A stretch of DNA of 64,000 bases from Medicago truncatula (Eukaryota; Streptophyta; Magnoliopsida; Fabales; Fabaceae). The notes beneath the pieces were generated by a model. The model ran no database searches. It had not been told where the DNA came from and saw only the letters and a program-made list of their open reading frames with translations. The translations under genes and the position numbers were made by a program. Shown piece after piece: positions 33,374 to 42,740 of the stretch (its first letter is position 1; each line of letters opens with the position of its first letter). Location of the stretch: assembly GCF_003473485.1 (NCBI RefSeq), contig NC_053043.1, positions 2,552,001 to 2,616,000 on the forward strand, given 5' to 3'.

Positions 33374-34641
33374 ATGAGTAATCCTCCAGCTAAATCACGT
33401 GCTGAACCCGACACAGAGTCTCCGATAAGCCTCTCTTATGACCTTATCACCGAAGTCTTTCCTTTTTCGATGTGAAAACTCTTATGCGAATGAGGTGTGT
33501 ATGCAAATCTTGGAAATCTATTATTTCTGATCCTAAATTCATTAAACTTCACCTTAAGCGATCGGCACGAAACCCTTACTTGACACTATCCCGGCGTAAC
33601 ATGGCTGCTGAAGTTGTTCCCTTCCCGGTGCGTTGTTTAATCGAGAAGAACCCGTTGATCCTCCTTGCAGAGGACCTTTCTTATCAATTTGGAGATAAGG
33701 ATTGTCGCTATGCTATTGGGTCTTGCAATGGATTGTTTTGTTTGCTTGGTTATACTTTCAATTTTTATGTGTCTGAACCTGGAGAGTTCTGGTTCCGTTT
33801 CTGGAACCCTATCATGGGTACAATGTCACAAAAGTTAGGCCATTTTTTCAAAATTGATACGGAAATCTATAAAAGTTGCAAGTTCGCGTTTCTTTATGAT
33901 GATTCTTCAGAGACTTATAAGGTTGTATTGTTAAAGTTGGATGTAGTTGAAAATAAAACTCACGTGCGAGTTTTTAGTGTGGCTGATAATGCTTGGAAAA
34001 CTATTCCAAATTTTCCTGCAGTTCCTCTTCCTAATCGATATACTGATCAGGGTGGGAGTCATGGTGTGTATTTGAATGGTAGTCTTAATTGGTTGGCCAT
34101 TCAGGATCGTCCTGTTAGTGTGTATGGTTGGGAGAATATTAAGTCTAAGGAATTTGTCATTGTTTCACTTGATATGGGAACAAAGTCGCACACACAGTTG
34201 ATGCCTCCCTCTGGTTTTGATGAAACGTCATCTGTTAAGCCGCCATCTGTATGTATATTCAAGGACTCCTTGTGTTTTTCTCATGATTACAGAAGAACTG
34301 AATTCGTTATATGGCAGATGAAGATCATTGGAGTTGAAGAGCCATGGACTCAACTCCTTAAAATTAGTTACCAAAATCTTCAGACAAGATATCATGATTT
34401 TGCTGACTTGAAAAATTTTCAGTTGTTGCCATTGCACCTTTCTGATCACAGCGATACACTGAATCTACAAGTGGAAGAAATTTTGAATTTAATCAAAAAA
34501 ATTAGGGTTCTAAGTTTTTTGAATTGGGGAAGAAATTTTACATCAATTTATGGAAGAAATTTTGGGGATTTTGAACTCTATGTAAGGAATTATAACATTA
34601 GGGTTCCAAATTTATATATTTGGGGAAGAAATAGTCCTTAA
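33374..34641 (+). pseudogene. F-box protein gene with a frameshift and a replaced tail
   Basis: The frame begins ATGAGTAATCCTCCAGCTAA at 33374, as in the intact copies, but within the F-box one base is missing (CTTTTTCGATGTGAAA here against CTTTTCTGATGTGAAA at 51288). The first frame therefore stops at once and the rest is open in another frame, with the family words MRMRCVCKSWKSIISDP and FRFWNPIMGTMSQKLGHF. At LPLHLSDHSDTLN (about 34455) homology to the intact copies ends, and the last 55 or so codons derive from unrelated AT-rich repeat DNA instead of the tail ending VYVESLVSDI. A shorter protein from the ATG at 33472 would lack the N-terminal half of the F-box. The intact relatives are at 37755 and 51195. 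Confidence 0.85.
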
Positions 34642-34689
34642 TGAGGAAGTGGAGAAAGAGCCGTTACTCACAAAGAAGGAAAAGAGCCG

Positions 34690-34990
34690 TTGCCAATTTT
34701 CTGAAAATCCATCAATTTGGTCCTTGGAATTTTGTGTAAATCCATCAATTTCGTCCTTCGAAATTTTGTGTAAATCAATTAGTTTGGTCCCTGCTTGCGT
34801 GACATCTGACGTGGTAAGCTTTGTCAGAGGTTAACGTGACACGTCACCTCTGTTAACAGACCAAATTAACGGAGGGACTAATTTGATTGACATTTTGTAA
34901 ATTCAGGGACTAATTTGATATTTCAAAAAATTCAGGGACGAAATTGGACGATTTTTCAAAATTCAAGGACTATTTTGAGGTATTAGTCAT
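34690..34990. repeat. Repeat with phased GGGACTAATTTGAT words
   Basis: CCATCAATTTGGTCC-type words in the left half and GGGACTAATTTGAT-type words in the right half face each other around TTAACAGACCAAATTAACGG. This is the look of a common legume foldback/MULE-like repeat. It begins about where the F-box pseudogene tail diverges. Ends and target duplication are not clear. Confidence 0.45.
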
Positions 34991-35089
34991 TTTTTTTCAT
35001 TTGGCTTTATCATTTTAGCTCGAGTAGTTTTTTTTTCCACTTGCACTTCTTGTGATTGGTGTAGTGAGAGTATTATATTTAAGTGTTTA

Positions 35090-35212
35090 CTCTTTCCGGT
35101 CACTATTATAAACAAAAAAACTATTTTTTAGGTTCATTGAACGAATGATGTATGTGGTATATATTAATGGCTACATACATAACTCATTCAATGAACTTAA
35201 AAACAAGTATTT
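35090..35212. mobile_element. Stowaway-like MITE, one end incomplete
   Basis: After a TA at 35088-35089 the left arm reads CTCTTTCCGGTCACTATTAT. The inner arm TTAGGTTCATTGAACGAATGA pairs with ACTCATTCAATGAACTTAA at 35184. The outermost bases of the right arm are missing, so the right limit is approximate. Related to 1695-1841. Confidence 0.65.
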
Positions 35213-35411
35213 CCTCTCTTCTTAAAAGCCTATGCCTGCACTAGTATATTATTAGGTTTTTTCTCTCTCTCTCTCTTCTTATAATTATTGTTAATTAAAT
35301 TAGTAATAATATTTCCTCTAAAAACAAGTGCTTAAACATCAGAGGAAGCTTGTAATAAATTAGATATTTGTTTTTTAATATTAAAATTTGTACTTATTAA
35401 TTTTTACTAAA

Positions 35412-35414
<3 letters not shown>

Positions 35415-35454
<40 letters not shown>
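35415..35454. repeat. AT microsatellite
   Basis: Twenty AT units without interruption. To its right (35460-35630) lie GAATCAACCGAGTCG and GCTCAAGTTCAGCTCATTTG words typical of another worn plant repeat. Confidence 0.9.
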
Positions 35455-35458
<4 letters not shown>

Positions 35459-35629
35459 AACCAGCTCATGAATCAACCGAGTCGATCGATATATAGCTTA
35501 AGTTTAACTCATTTATTTAACGAATTTAATTTTCAGCTCAAGTTCAGCTCATTTGATTCATGAATCAAGTTCAACAAGTTAATTGTCGCATCGAGTTGGT
35601 TCGGTTAATTGCTAGCTCTGATAATAGAA

Positions 35630-36718
35630 AATTTTAAGAGTGGGCTGCAAGGCCAAACCCGTAAATGTAAAGTTTTGTTGAACTATTATTGAAAGGTTTG
35701 GTAGGGTTTTTTCCACGACATTGATCAAAAGACTTTTTATGCATTTATTCAAAAGCGAAACATGCCAAACATAAACATCAAAACTATATAGTATCATGCT
35801 TGCATTGAATAACTAATTTAACTAACTTCAGTCTACACATAAAACTAATCGCTGCCTTCCAAGCCAATACATGATATGCAAATGAAAGACCTCGACCCCC
35901 CATTTCATAGCGCCTGAGAACGTTAGTTTGATCAATGATTTGAGAGGAGAGGTTGTAGAAAAGGCTAGGAATGGATTTAGGAGTCTTTGTGCGAGAAATG
36001 TGCGGTGAGAGTCGCAGGTGCGGTAACAAAGGGGTTCGCGTCTATACATTTAGTGTGGTGCTTGGGCCTACCCACCCTATATGTTCAATGATCTATGCGT
36101 CTACCGGAGCTACCCATTTTAATTGTTTACGGGGTTTATATCTATTGTTGTAGGATCCATATTCAAGATTGTTGTAGTTCCTTTTAAGGCCGTTGTAGAA
36201 CAAGCGACCACCTATGGTTGGTAGGGTAGGGTGGGTGGTACCTCTTAGATTGCAACATGTCTAATCGCCCGCGGGACGAGCTTATAGCATGTGAGACTCA
36301 TCCCTGTATCGTAAGGGCATTGGGACCATAACATGTTAAACGAAAGTGTCACTTTCTCCATAATATTGTGACACATCTGCCCGCCTAGAAGAGCCATTCA
36401 CTTTGTAGTGTTGTCACACAAGATAAGCCTGTCGCCCGCCAACTCAACTTGTTTAAGATAAGGGTTAAAGAGATGGAGGTCTAGGGTTCAAGTCTTGATA
36501 AAGAGAAAAACTAACATAACAATTAGCATACTAACATTTATCATTGAAAAAAAATATTTTCAAAAGGCTAGAGGTTTCCCTTTATAGAATGGGACCCCGA
36601 TTAATAAAATAAGCAAAACCGTGTTATTTAAATTCTCTTCATTAATTTTTTTTTTTTTTTGCTGCATTTGAGCATCTCCCTCCTTCCTTTATAGTGCCCA
36701 TTCTCATATCCATATATA
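35630..36718. other. Intergenic, no gene recognised
   Basis: A moderately GC-rich stretch (35840-36470) with a minus-strand open frame (36029-35784) containing GGRGLSFAYHVLAWK, which I do not recognise, and phrases such as CGCCCGCC near 36430. A tRNA B-box-like GGGTTCAAGTC at 36487 followed by an A-run (about 36547) suggests a worn SINE. Nothing here is firm. Confidence 0.35.
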
Positions 36719-36988
36719 TTCTCCATCCGGCCAAGTTATAAGTTGCTTTGAAAAAAAAAATGTCTCAAATTATAAGTCGCTTCACAATATCAAATGTTAT
36801 TATTTCCATTGTAGCCTTAACTATTTATTATTATCTCTTTTTTCAGCGGTTTAATTTATCTTTTATAAATCATTTATTAAGAAATTTTTTGTAAAACAAT
36901 TCATATTATCTCTTACCATGCAAAATTAACTACATTTCTAAATACGAGCGAAATGTTCAAAACGTCATATAATTTAGAACAGAGAAAG
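36719..36988. mobile_element. Stowaway-like MITE, 270 bp
   Basis: TA at 36717-36718 and 36989-36990. The left end CTCCATCCGGCCAAGTTATAAG resembles the reverse complement of the right end (CTTTCTCTGTTCTAAATTATATG), and both continue with GTTTTGAA/GCTTTGAA. No transposase. Confidence 0.6.
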
Positions 36989-37101
36989 TAGTGATAAAAA
37001 TATGTTGGAACTTGTGTAGTTAAACTCTTAAAAGTATTAAAAATATTATTTTCAATGCAAAATTAAAATCAACAGTAACATGATATACAAAAAAAATGAT
37101 A

Positions 37102-37211
37102 CTCCGTATTTTATTATAAGTCGTTTTGACATTACATTGGTATTTTAACGCGACTTATAATAAAACCAAAACAATTTTTTCAAAACAACTTATAATAAAA
37201 TATGGAGGAAG
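37102..37211. mobile_element. Stowaway-like MITE, 110 bp
   Basis: TA at 37100-37101 and 37212-37213. The left arm CTCCGTATTTTATTATAAGT and the right arm ACTTATAATAAAATATGGAG are nearly perfect inverted repeats. Confidence 0.85.
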
Positions 37212-37754
37212 TACTATGCTATTATTTAAGACAATAACATAGTAAATGTTAAAAACAAACATATCTTTTCCTTAAAAAAAAAAAAACAAACGGATTTTAG
37301 TCGTTTTGAAAGTATGTACTTTGAAAACGAATCTTTTTGTTTAAAGTGGTAGAATATACATTAAGAAAATAATTGTTAAAAATATTTTCGTATATACTCG
37401 CACATGTTAAGAAGTTCAAACTAGTAAGTTTGTATTGAATTTTGTATATTTTATGTTAAATATTGAATTTTTTAACAAATAATTGTTATTTTTAATAAAA
37501 AAATTGTTATTTTAATAGTTGTAAGTATAATATATAATATTACAAATGTTAGATACGGACAAACTCTTCACAAAAAATATATTTATACGTGTGACAATAA
37601 CACAAAGTTGTGTACAATACATTTCTCACCAAACTATCGTTACTCTGAAATTGTTGTGTATCACAACAATTCCACCACCGACCTAACCTTCATCCACCCG
37701 TCGTGAATAGACAACCCCGCCGCCTCTTTCATCCACCAGCCTCAATTCGGTCTA

Positions 37755-39035
37755 ATGAGTACTCCTCCAGCTCAATCGCATGCTCGACTCGACGCAGAGT
37801 CACCGGTAAGCCTCTCTTATGACCTTATAGTCGAAATCCTTTCATTTTCTAATGTGAAATCTCTTATGCGAATGAGATGCGTATGCAAATCTTGGAGATC
37901 TATCATTTCTGATCCTAAATTTATCAAACTTCACCTTAAGCAATCGGCGCGAAACCCTTACTTGACACTATCCCGTAACATAGATAACATAGCCGACAAC
38001 GGTATTCCCCGCCCGTTTGACGAAAAAAAAGTAATTTCCTTCCCGATGCGTCGTTTAATTCTCGAGAACCCGTCGATCCTCCTTCCAGATAACCTTCGTA
38101 TTGAATGTCAAGATAAGGAATGTAAATATGCTATTGGATCTTGCAATAGATTGTTTTGTTTGATTGGTTATTCTTACTATCCTGAAGAGTTTTGGTTCCG
38201 TCTCTGGAACCCTGTCATACATACAATGTCAAAAAAGTTGGGGCATTTTGCAGCAACAAAAAATTTGAGGCATATTTTCGGTCCTTATATATCCATCCAT
38301 ACATATTACAAGTTTGCTTTTGTTTATGATAATTCATCGGAGACATATAAGCTTGTAATGTTAATGTTGGATGTAGTTGAAAATAAAACTCATGTGCGAG
38401 TTTTAAATGTGACTGATAATGTTTGGAAAACTATTTCAAATTTTCCGGCGGTTCCTCTTCCTAATATATATACTGGTCAGGGTGGGAGTGATGGTGTGTA
38501 TTTAAATGGTCGTCTTAATTGGTTGGCCATTCAGGATCGTCCTGTTAGTGATGATGTTGATGGTTGGGAGAATATTAAGGCTAATGAATTTGTTGTTGTT
38601 TCACTTGATCTGGGGACAAAATCATACACGCAGTTGATGCCTCCATGTGGTTTTGATGAAATGTCATCTGTTAAGCCGCCATCATTATGTATATTGAAGG
38701 ACTCCTTGTGTTTTTCTCATGATGTCAGAAGAACTGAATTGGTTATATGGCAGATGAAGATCATTGGAGTTGACGAGTCATGGACTCAACTCCTTAAAAT
38801 TAGTTACCAAATTCTTCGAACTAGATATCATGCTTTTGATGACTTGGAAAATTGTCAATTGTTGCCTTTGCACCTTTCTGATCACAATGATACACTAATA
38901 TTGGCTAATAATCAAGAACAACGAGCAATTCTATATAATTTGAGGAATAATACAGCAAAGCGGACTAGAATTATCCATGAAATAGAATGGTTCTTTGTCA
39001 AGGTTTATGTTGAAAGCTTGGTTTCTGACATTTAG
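37755..39035 (+). CDS. F-box protein with F-box-associated domain (intact)
   Basis: A single open frame of 426 residues. The F-box spans about 17-58 (SLSYDLIVEILSFSNVKSLM, then RCVCKSWRSIISDPKFI). Then comes the F-box-associated region, with YAIGSCNRLFCLIGY, WFRLWNPVIHTMSKKLG and SSETYKLVMLMLDVV, and the tail VYVESLVSDI. Such proteins are SCF ubiquitin-ligase adaptors: the F-box binds SKP1 and the C-terminal part binds the target. The target is unknown. The start is fixed by agreement with the copy at 51195 (MS-x-PP). The DNA after the stop (GCACGTCAAGACATTTGTGG) is conserved in the other copies, which suggests a shared 3'UTR. This copy differs from the others by an extra segment near residue 80 (NGIPRPFDEKK). 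The large cluster and relaxed pattern fit fast birth and death of F-box genes. Confidence 0.9.
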   Translation: MSTPPAQSHARLDAESPVSLSYDLIVEILSFSNVKSLMRMRCVCKSWRSIISDPKFIKLHLKQSARNPYLTLSRNIDNIADNGIPRPFDEKKVISFPMRRLILENPSILLPDNLRIECQDKECKYAIGSCNRLFCLIGYSYYPEEFWFRLWNPVIHTMSKKLGHFAATKNLRHIFGPYISIHTYYKFAFVYDNSSETYKLVMLMLDVVENKTHVRVLNVTDNVWKTISNFPAVPLPNIYTGQGGSDGVYLNGRLNWLAIQDRPVSDDVDGWENIKANEFVVVSLDLGTKSYTQLMPPCGFDEMSSVKPPSLCILKDSLCFSHDVRRTELVIWQMKIIGVDESWTQLLKISYQILRTRYHAFDDLENCQLLPLHLSDHNDTLILANNQEQRAILYNLRNNTAKRTRIIHEIEWFFVKVYVESLVSDI

Positions 39036-39216
39036 AAAGCACGTCAAGACATTTGTGGGATGGTTGGAGGAAAGGAAGAAAGGAGCTTTTTGGTGCTACA
39101 ATAGCTTTAGTTATAATAACTCACTTTCTACAAGGCGGTTATGGCCCCTTAATGTCTTTCTTTTAGGTTTCTTCGAAGACATTTGAAGCAACTCACAATT
39201 TAATAATTTTTTTGTT

Positions 39217-39780
39217 GGCTAAATACATCATTTGGTCCTCTAACTTATTTTTGGTTTTCAATTTGATCCCCTAACTATAAAGTGTCTCAATTTGGTCCCA
39301 TAAATCTTACGCCGTTTACTATCTTGGTCCTCTCCGTTAGTATTTTGCAAAATCTATTATAAGATTGGTAATCAACGGTTGGATTTAAAAAGCACACATG
39401 GGATACCGTGGACTCACAACATATGATAAATTCTATTGTCATCTTCTTCCCTCTTCATCTTCATGTAACCATAAAAAAATCCAGTTTTTTTTTTTAAGTC
39501 CAATTTTTTTTTTTTTTTTTTATGAAGGTTATATGAAGATGAAGAGGGAAAAAGATGACAATAGAATTTATCATATGTTGTGAGTCTACGGTATCCCATG
39601 TGCGCTTTTTAAATCCAACCGTTGATCACCAATCTTAGAACAGATTTTGCAAAATACTAACAGAGAGGACCAAGATAGTAAACAGTGTAAGATTTATGAG
39701 ACCAAATTGAGACACTTTATAGTTAGGGGACAAAATTAAAAACCAAAAATAAGTTAGAGGACCAAACGATGTATTAAGCC
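39217..39780. mobile_element. MULE-like long foldback element, 564 bp
   Basis: Two arms of about 265 nt pair almost along their full length: GGCTAAATACATCATTTGGT at the left faces ACCAAACGATGTATTAAGCC at the right, around T/A-rich loops near 39490-39520. The flanks (TTTTTTTGTT and TTGTTTTGTT) form a 9-10 bp duplication with one mismatch. The copy at 52580 reads AATAATTGTTTTGTTTTATAAC without insertion, confirming the site. Long arms and a duplication of that size fit Mutator-like elements. A read-through RNA would form a long hairpin. No transposase. Confidence 0.88.
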
Positions 39781-40226
39781 TTGTTTTGTTTTGTAACTCT
39801 TCTCTTTGTTTGGAAACATGTGAATGTCACTAATACATTTATGCATTTTAGTCCTTTTCCTTATTCATTTATTTACATGCCATCTCTCTTTTAATTTTAG
39901 TCTATGCTGTGCTAGTTTGGTGAGTTTAGGATTTTTGCTAAAGAGCTGGTGTTTTGTTCAGTTGTATCTGCTGTCATTTTTGCATTGTGCTTGTGTTGCA
40001 TGACAAAGCGTTTTTTTTTAAGCACAAGGGGTGAATTCTTGTGCTGAATTACATGCATTAATTTGGAACTATATTGCATCTTCATTCACTCAAGGGCTAG
40101 TTAGTACATAAGCTATTTATCCTCTTTCTTGGGCTAGGTGACATGTGAATTGAGATGTGCTTTGGTGAAACCGATCTGTGTGTCAGGGAGTAGAATCAGT
40201 GAGCTCTTAAGCTTTCTTGTGATTTG
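39781..40226. repeat. F-box downstream block, first copy
   Basis: TTTTAAGCACAAGGGGTGA, CTAGCTATTTA/AAGCTATTTATCC and GAGCTCTTAAGCTT phrases match 45960-46160 and 53510-53730 in the same order. This is part of the repeated block that travels with the F-box genes. Confidence 0.7.
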
Positions 40227-40489
40227 TAACAACCCAAATTTTCGGACGTTAATTAGCAAATTCTTAGTCCAAAGATGAATATTTTTTTTTTCTTTAAAAT
40301 AATAGTAATAACTTAAAACTCCTTGCCTTCAAAATAAAAATAAATAAATTTCTCTTAAATTTTCAAAATAATTCATCAGAGTTCTTACATTAAAAGTATA
40401 AATTCTTAAAAACAAAACTTTTGACCTTTTCCTACCCAAGACAAATCCTAGCTGGTCATAGTTGTGGATGCTTGTGAAAAGTTTTTTCA
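40227..40489. mobile_element. LTR fossil fragment
   Basis: TGTAACAACCCAAATTTTCG is a typical left end of a plant gypsy-type LTR. The following AT-rich DNA fits, but the piece is short, stops at F-box-derived sequence near 40490, and has no partner or target duplication. Incomplete and old. Confidence 0.4.
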
Positions 40490-41153
40490 ACAAGATGAAG
40501 ATGAAGATCATTGGAGTTGAAGAGCCATGGACACGTCGATCCTCCTTCCGGGGAACATTTGTTATCAATTTAAAGAAACTTATGGTTGCTATGCTATTGG
40601 ATCTTGCAATGGATTGTTATGTTTGCTCTGATTATAATGATTCTCCATTTGTTATCAATTTAAAGAAACTTAAGGTTAGTTTGTAATGATTCTCCATTTA
40701 GCATGGGAATATATATTCAGGGTGTAAACCTTCTATTCTTTTAATTAAATTGAGTATTCATTCATCTTTGTTTAATATTCGAATATCAACAAATAACCCA
40801 TTGGGTTGATCTTGTGGTGTTGTCTGTTGGCTTGAAATAGAATGTGCTCCTCCTCAAGATCTTAAGTTTGATTCTGTCCGATGTTAATTTGAATGAGTTA
40901 GGTTAACTTATTCGTGGGGACTAAAATTATTGATGAAATACAATGGTTCTCTGTCAAGGCTTATGTTGAAAGTTTGGTTTCTGACATTTGTGGGGAAAGG
41001 AAAGGAGGAAAGTTTTGGTGCTACAATAGCTTCAGTTATAATACTCACTTTCTACAAGACGTTTATGTGCCATTGAAGTCTTTCTTTTTGGTGCTGAAAG
41101 TTTTGTTTTATAACTCTTCTTCTGTTTGTTTGGAAACATGTAAATGTCACTAA
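40490..41153 (+). pseudogene. Scrambled F-box gene fragments
   Basis: Pieces of the F-box family occur out of order: MKIIGVEEPWT (normally about residue 330) is followed by DNA matching CTCCTTCCGG...GAACNTTTGTTATCAAT and CTATTGGATCTTGCAATGGATTG (normally about residue 110). Near 40919-41010 comes the tail region (IIDEIQWFSVKAYVESLVSDI), now running on into C-G-E-R-K-G-G. Between them, near 40795-40900, a SINE-like stretch (CCCATTGGGTTGATCTTGTGG...) may be inserted. Not a functional gene. Confidence 0.75.
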
Positions 41154-42404
41154 TTCATTTATGCCCTTGATATCTTTCCTTATTGTTTTCTTTTAATGTA
41201 TTTGTATGAGTGGCTTCAATTACATACTACGGTTGTTAAAAAACATGTTTTTTTCTCAGAATATTCCTTGCCAGTAGAATTGATTCAATCACACCTCCTA
41301 AATTTGGGGTAGGCATTTAGCAGATTCATGTGTTAAACTTTTAAAGCACTAGGCTTTATAATTGATGTTTTTTATTTTTAATCTAATAAGAGTGTAAAAG
41401 GCTATTGATATTAGAATTGGAAGTGTTGGGTTAGATGTTGTTTATTTCATTTGATGGCCATAAAACTGAGATATCAATGTTGAAAACTGTTGAGAGAGAG
41501 AGAGTTGTGTCACAGTGCTTCCAACATACGCACAGTTCAATTCACTTAATGTTGTATTTATGTACATGATTAGATCACCAATTACAAATTTTTGTCTTCC
41601 ATAAAATATTAAATTAATTGTTGTCTTTCAATTATGATAAAAAATTATTCAATATCATAATTGTTTGTCAATTTTAATGTCTTTTGATGTTTTATTGGGT
41701 ATTTATGTTTGTTTTGTTTGTTAGAATATCAAAACCACCAAATAGACACCACCACCACCTCTGACCTAACCTTAATTCACCAGTCTGTGAATAGACAAAA
41801 CCGCCACCAGCATCGCTTCCAGTCTCCGTCGAGTATGAGTAATCCTCCAGCTAAATCGCATGATAAACCTGACGTAGAGTCATCAGAAATCCTCTCTTAT
41901 GACGTTATCGCCGAAGTTCTTTCCTTTTCCGATGTGAAATCTCTTATGCCAATGAGATGTGTATGCAAATCTTGGAAATCAATTATTTTTGATTCTGAAT
42001 TCATCAAACTTCACCTTAAGCGATCAGCACGAAACCTTACTTGACACTATTCCGAGGTAACATCCCTAGTAGAGTTATTCTCTTTTTGGTGCATCATTTA
42101 ATCCTTGAGAACCCGTTGATCCTCCTTCCGGATAACCTTTGTTATCAATGTCAAGATGCGGATGATTGCTTTGCTATTGGATCCTGCAATGGATTGTTTT
42201 GTTTGATTGGTTATACTTTTTATTCCATCTCTAAACCTGTAGAGGTCTGGTTCCGTTTATGGAACCCTGTCATACGTACAATGTTAAAAAAGTTGGTGCT
42301 TTTTGAGTCATGATATGGCCATCCATAAAGATTATAAGTTTGCTCTTGTTTTTGATAATGAAACACACCGTTTTAGGAATTTAAAAAATAAAAATAAATA
42401 ATAG

Positions 42405-42408
<4 letters not shown>

Positions 42409-42447
<39 letters not shown>
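42409..42447. repeat. AT microsatellite at MITE edge
   Basis: About 19 AT units left of the palindromic MITE; a shorter AT run (about 42741-42762) lies on the right side, so the MITE probably inserted into an existing AT repeat. Confidence 0.85.
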
Positions 42448-42450
<3 letters not shown>

Positions 42451-42740
42451 GGTTTGCTGGAACACACCCACTAATTTTTATGTGGGAGTGTTTTAGCAAA
42501 GCTACACCTTAGGGTGTATTTAACCACTTTTTTGTTATTCATTTGCTAAAATACTCCTTCTAAAAAATAAGTAGGTGTATTCTAGCAAATGCCTATAGGA
42601 TTTGCTAGAACACACCAACTTATTTTTTTAGAAGGTGTGTTATAGCAACATACACCTTAAGGTGTATTTATTAGTTTTTTAGTTATAACTTGCTAAAACA
42701 ATCCCACATAAAAATCAATGGGTGTGTTCTAGCAAATCTC
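42448..42740. mobile_element. Palindromic MITE within AT repeats, four-arm structure
   Basis: Outer ends GGTTTGCTGGAACACACCCA and TGGGTGTGTTCTAGCAAATC are inverted repeats in (AT)n on both sides. The middle (about 42580-42615) holds the same end sequence twice, back to back (TTCTAGCAAATGCC / GGATTTGCTAGAACACACC). The element thus looks like two foldback units joined, or a nested pair. It lies in the solo LTR. Confidence 0.75.

Noticed and set aside
35784-36029. Minus-strand frame with GGRGLSFAYHVLAWK
   Set aside because: Looks protein-like but no family could be named and no exon structure is visible.
36421-36560. SINE-like stretch with GGGTTCAAGTC
   Set aside because: Only one box is seen; no tail-adjacent duplication, so not listed as an element.
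39398-39599. Two mirror frames of 61 codons (MGYRGLTTYDKFY and MGYRRLTTYDKFY)
   Set aside because: They are the two arms of the foldback element read on opposite strands.
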